Part shown: one piece after another, positions 61,651 to 64,000 of the stretch
Layout of the letters: every line of letters begins with the position of its first letter
Position numbering within the stretch: position 1 is the stretch's first letter
Assembly: GCA_963682055.1 (NCBI GenBank)
Contig: OY821742.1
Coordinates: 991,316-1,055,315, forward strand
Reading direction: 5' to 3'
DNA from: Primula veris
Lineage: Eukaryota > Streptophyta > Magnoliopsida > Ericales > Primulaceae
DNA: 64,000 nucleotides
Translations under genes and position numbers: made by a program
The notes under the pieces: model-generated
Seen by the model: only the letters and a program-made list of their open reading frames with translations
What the model was told of the DNA's origin: nothing
Databases searched by the model: none

Positions 61651-64000
61651 ATTTACGTTATATGATACAAAAGCAACACAAACAGGTTTAGTCTAGTTTC
61701 TAGTGTATAAAAGTTTGATAGAATTAATTATTGCGTTTGGTTTCATAAAAAAACGACCTAACTCGGAGTAGCAAGTCACTTAATTGTATCATTATATACA
61801 AAAGCAATCAACATTTATTCCTCAAAATGGTTTTATTTGCCAAAAATAGAGTAGCAACAATATGAGAAGGCTTATTGTACCATAAAAGAGAAATAGCTAG
61901 TTCTGCCATATCCCTATCATGTGTGATTTTCATTAATTTTTATATACGTAACATGCCCATCAAAGATCTAGATATATAGACTAATGTGAATTGTGATTGT
62001 ATCTCCACTATTTGCTTAATTATTTGTATATAATAAGTAATATCATGAGCTATCTTTTTCCACTAAGATATTATACTTGGTCATGATTTTTTTATGTGTC
62101 AAAGGATGTTGTAAATTCTCCACCACAACTTTAATATGGTGACACAAAAAGATATATTAATGAATTGTTGAGGTCACAATTACTCCCGTGATTCCTTTTT
62201 TCTTTAATTAAACACTGTATAAGTTGGGTTAAATAGTTAAGGAAGAAACTTTATTTCAAAAAATAAAAAAGTTAAAGGAAAAAACTTAGACACAAATCAC
62301 TTTTAATTGTGACTATTTACTTTTAATTGTGACTATTTACACAAATGTAAGATGCAAACGTCTACGACATTGATCTACTGTATTTTCTTTTAAAAAGATA
62401 GAATAATAGCTCTACAGTACATATTCTTATGCATAGTTTCAAGCAAACGGTTACTTGAGTTTTTTTTTTTATCAACATTAATCACCACGTAAACGGGCGG
62501 AGCCAGAATACTAAATTTGGGATCGCCGGAAAAAACAATATATGTTCAAATCATTCTTTTGTATAGGTTTTCTCAAAATACAAATATTTTCAATATTTCA
62601 CTCTAGTTGGGTGACTGTTTTGGCTAGCTAAATGGTTTAAAAACTATAAACTTCACTCTGATGAACTAGATAAAAAAAAAAAATCATCTAAAAGATACAA
62701 TTTAATAAAGAGAACAAAAGGAGCCAAACCTATACTATTTAATACTCAAGTTCCTAAAAAATCGAGTAAATAAAAATTACAATTCTTTTCTTAAAATTCG
62801 CTCAAATTGTTAACAATTTGAAAAAGAATGTTTATCAAAATTTATAATATATTCTTGACAAATTTCATAATTTATGGATAACATATTGATCAAAATGTAG
62901 ATATTTTAGATATACAACTTTATTTTTTTATTTTTTCTAACTTGAAATATGAATAATTTTGTTTTGAATATAATTATTGGAATATATTGAAACATATTTA
63001 ATCTTAATGTTTTAGTTATTTTTTTTTATAAATTTTTTGATTAAAAGTTGGACTAATTTAGTTACCAGAGAACATAACATGGTATAAATTGAAAATGGTG
63101 AAAATATCTTAAATCGTGTTAAAGTAGTGCATATGGTTGTACTTAGTCGTCAATAATGTATGTCTTGTTAGCTGTTATCGTAAGTCGTCACTAAACCATC
63201 TTTTATTTATTTATTTACTCTTTTTTTATAAAAAAAAATTACATTATTTTCTTTCCTTTTTATTATATTATCAATACTCTTTATATAGTATTTCGAAATG
63301 TAAGTAGTATGTAATTACATAGACAATATATAATTTTAAAATATATTGACGTTACAAATTAATTACTTTGAAAAACGATATAGGAAAAAATAAATCATTT
63401 TAAATTTTGTGTGGTTCCCATGACAACCCGGGTCAAGGGTAAGGATACGCTACGACATTTCAAATAATGAGTACGACAATTCGCATGTCGTTGTTTCTTT
63501 TTTACCAATTCAGAACGGTTTAGGTACGTGTATAGGAAGGATACGATTTGGGTACAACATGAGTATGTACGGTGGTCATACTTTTTTGGCACAATTAATA
63601 AATTTAACGTTTGTCTTTTCTAGGAAACTAAATAAATAAATTTAATTAATTTTAAAAATGTTAATATTTTATAGTTTACAAGCTTATGACGCATATAATC
63701 ATGTTCCATACCATGCAACATATATAGGTTGCAATTTGCAAACTATATAAATAAAATAAAACTTGTGCTGCTTTCATCAACTTTTACATTTTGATATTAT
63801 TGTATGTCCCACTAGTATTTTAGTATATTGCAAGCATAATCACCTTGTAAAGAGATTTTCTTGGTTAAAAGTAGCTTAGCAACCATGATCACCTTACCTT
63901 ACTTTATATAGAAAACAATATTTATTAATTCAATCAGGCACTTGCAAAATTTGGATCTATCACTAAACGCATAGAATTTATTTTATGGTATCAAATTTAT
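61651..64000. other. AT-rich intergenic DNA
   Basis: No gene, complete element or RNA gene is supported. A small direct repeat (CTTTTAATTGTGACTATTTA, twice in 62301-62340) and homopolymer runs are present. Confidence 0.5.

Overview
The window is nuclear DNA of a flowering plant, most likely a eudicot; a placement near Asteraceae or another asterid is only an impression. The flanking DNA is AT-rich, protein genes are split by GT-AG introns, and most of the sequence is transposable elements of plant type. I see no rRNA, tRNA or CRISPR array.

Layout: (1) 1-7036 is a decayed Ty1/copia element on the minus strand. Its 5' LTR is present (6844-7036); its 3' LTR lies beyond base 1. It sits at the edge of a MITE-like repeat. 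(2) 7340-8703 is a 5'-truncated LINE. (3) 10193-13533 (minus) is gene A, a non-RD receptor-like kinase of the LRK10L (rust-resistance kinase Lr10-like) family, with three exons and three MITE-like elements in intron 1. (4) 13572-16940 is the spacer between two divergent kinase genes. It holds a MITE, a duplicated 0.26 kb block and a kinase-gene fragment. (5) 16961-42528 (plus) is gene B, a second LRK10L kinase. Its exon 1 (16961-17244) is separated from exon 2 (36445-36635) by a 19.2 kb intron holding a complete Ty3/gypsy element (18085-35340). All its splice phases agree, giving a 2001-nt reading frame if every exon is used, including four tandem 39-42 nt mini-exons (38191-38868). (6) 45648-47596 is a short non-autonomous copia-like element. 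(7) 48878-54244 (minus) is a cyclic-nucleotide-gated channel gene of the CNGC1 type, seven coding exons recovered, with a 219-bp tandem repeat past its 3' end. (8) 54245-64000 is gene-poor, with MITEs, microsatellites, a possible LTR and a possible LINE 3' end.

The gypsy element is the most unusual object. It has 573-bp LTRs differing at 7 sites, a perfect ATGAC target duplication, a PBS resembling the tRNA-Asp type, and a Tat/Ogre-type pol with a second RNase H. It carries about 9 kb of extra DNA between pol and the 3' LTR. That insert reads on the opposite strand and contains at least seven small coiled-coil genes, five with their own TATA box. One is an intron-containing gene with a domain resembling the 'putative gypsy type transposon' family (PF04195). 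A 48-bp minisatellite with higher-order order lies where the sense and antisense units converge.

The three host genes fit immunity or signalling: two LRK10L-type non-RD kinases and a Ca2+/cation channel. Nothing in the sequence shows that they act together.
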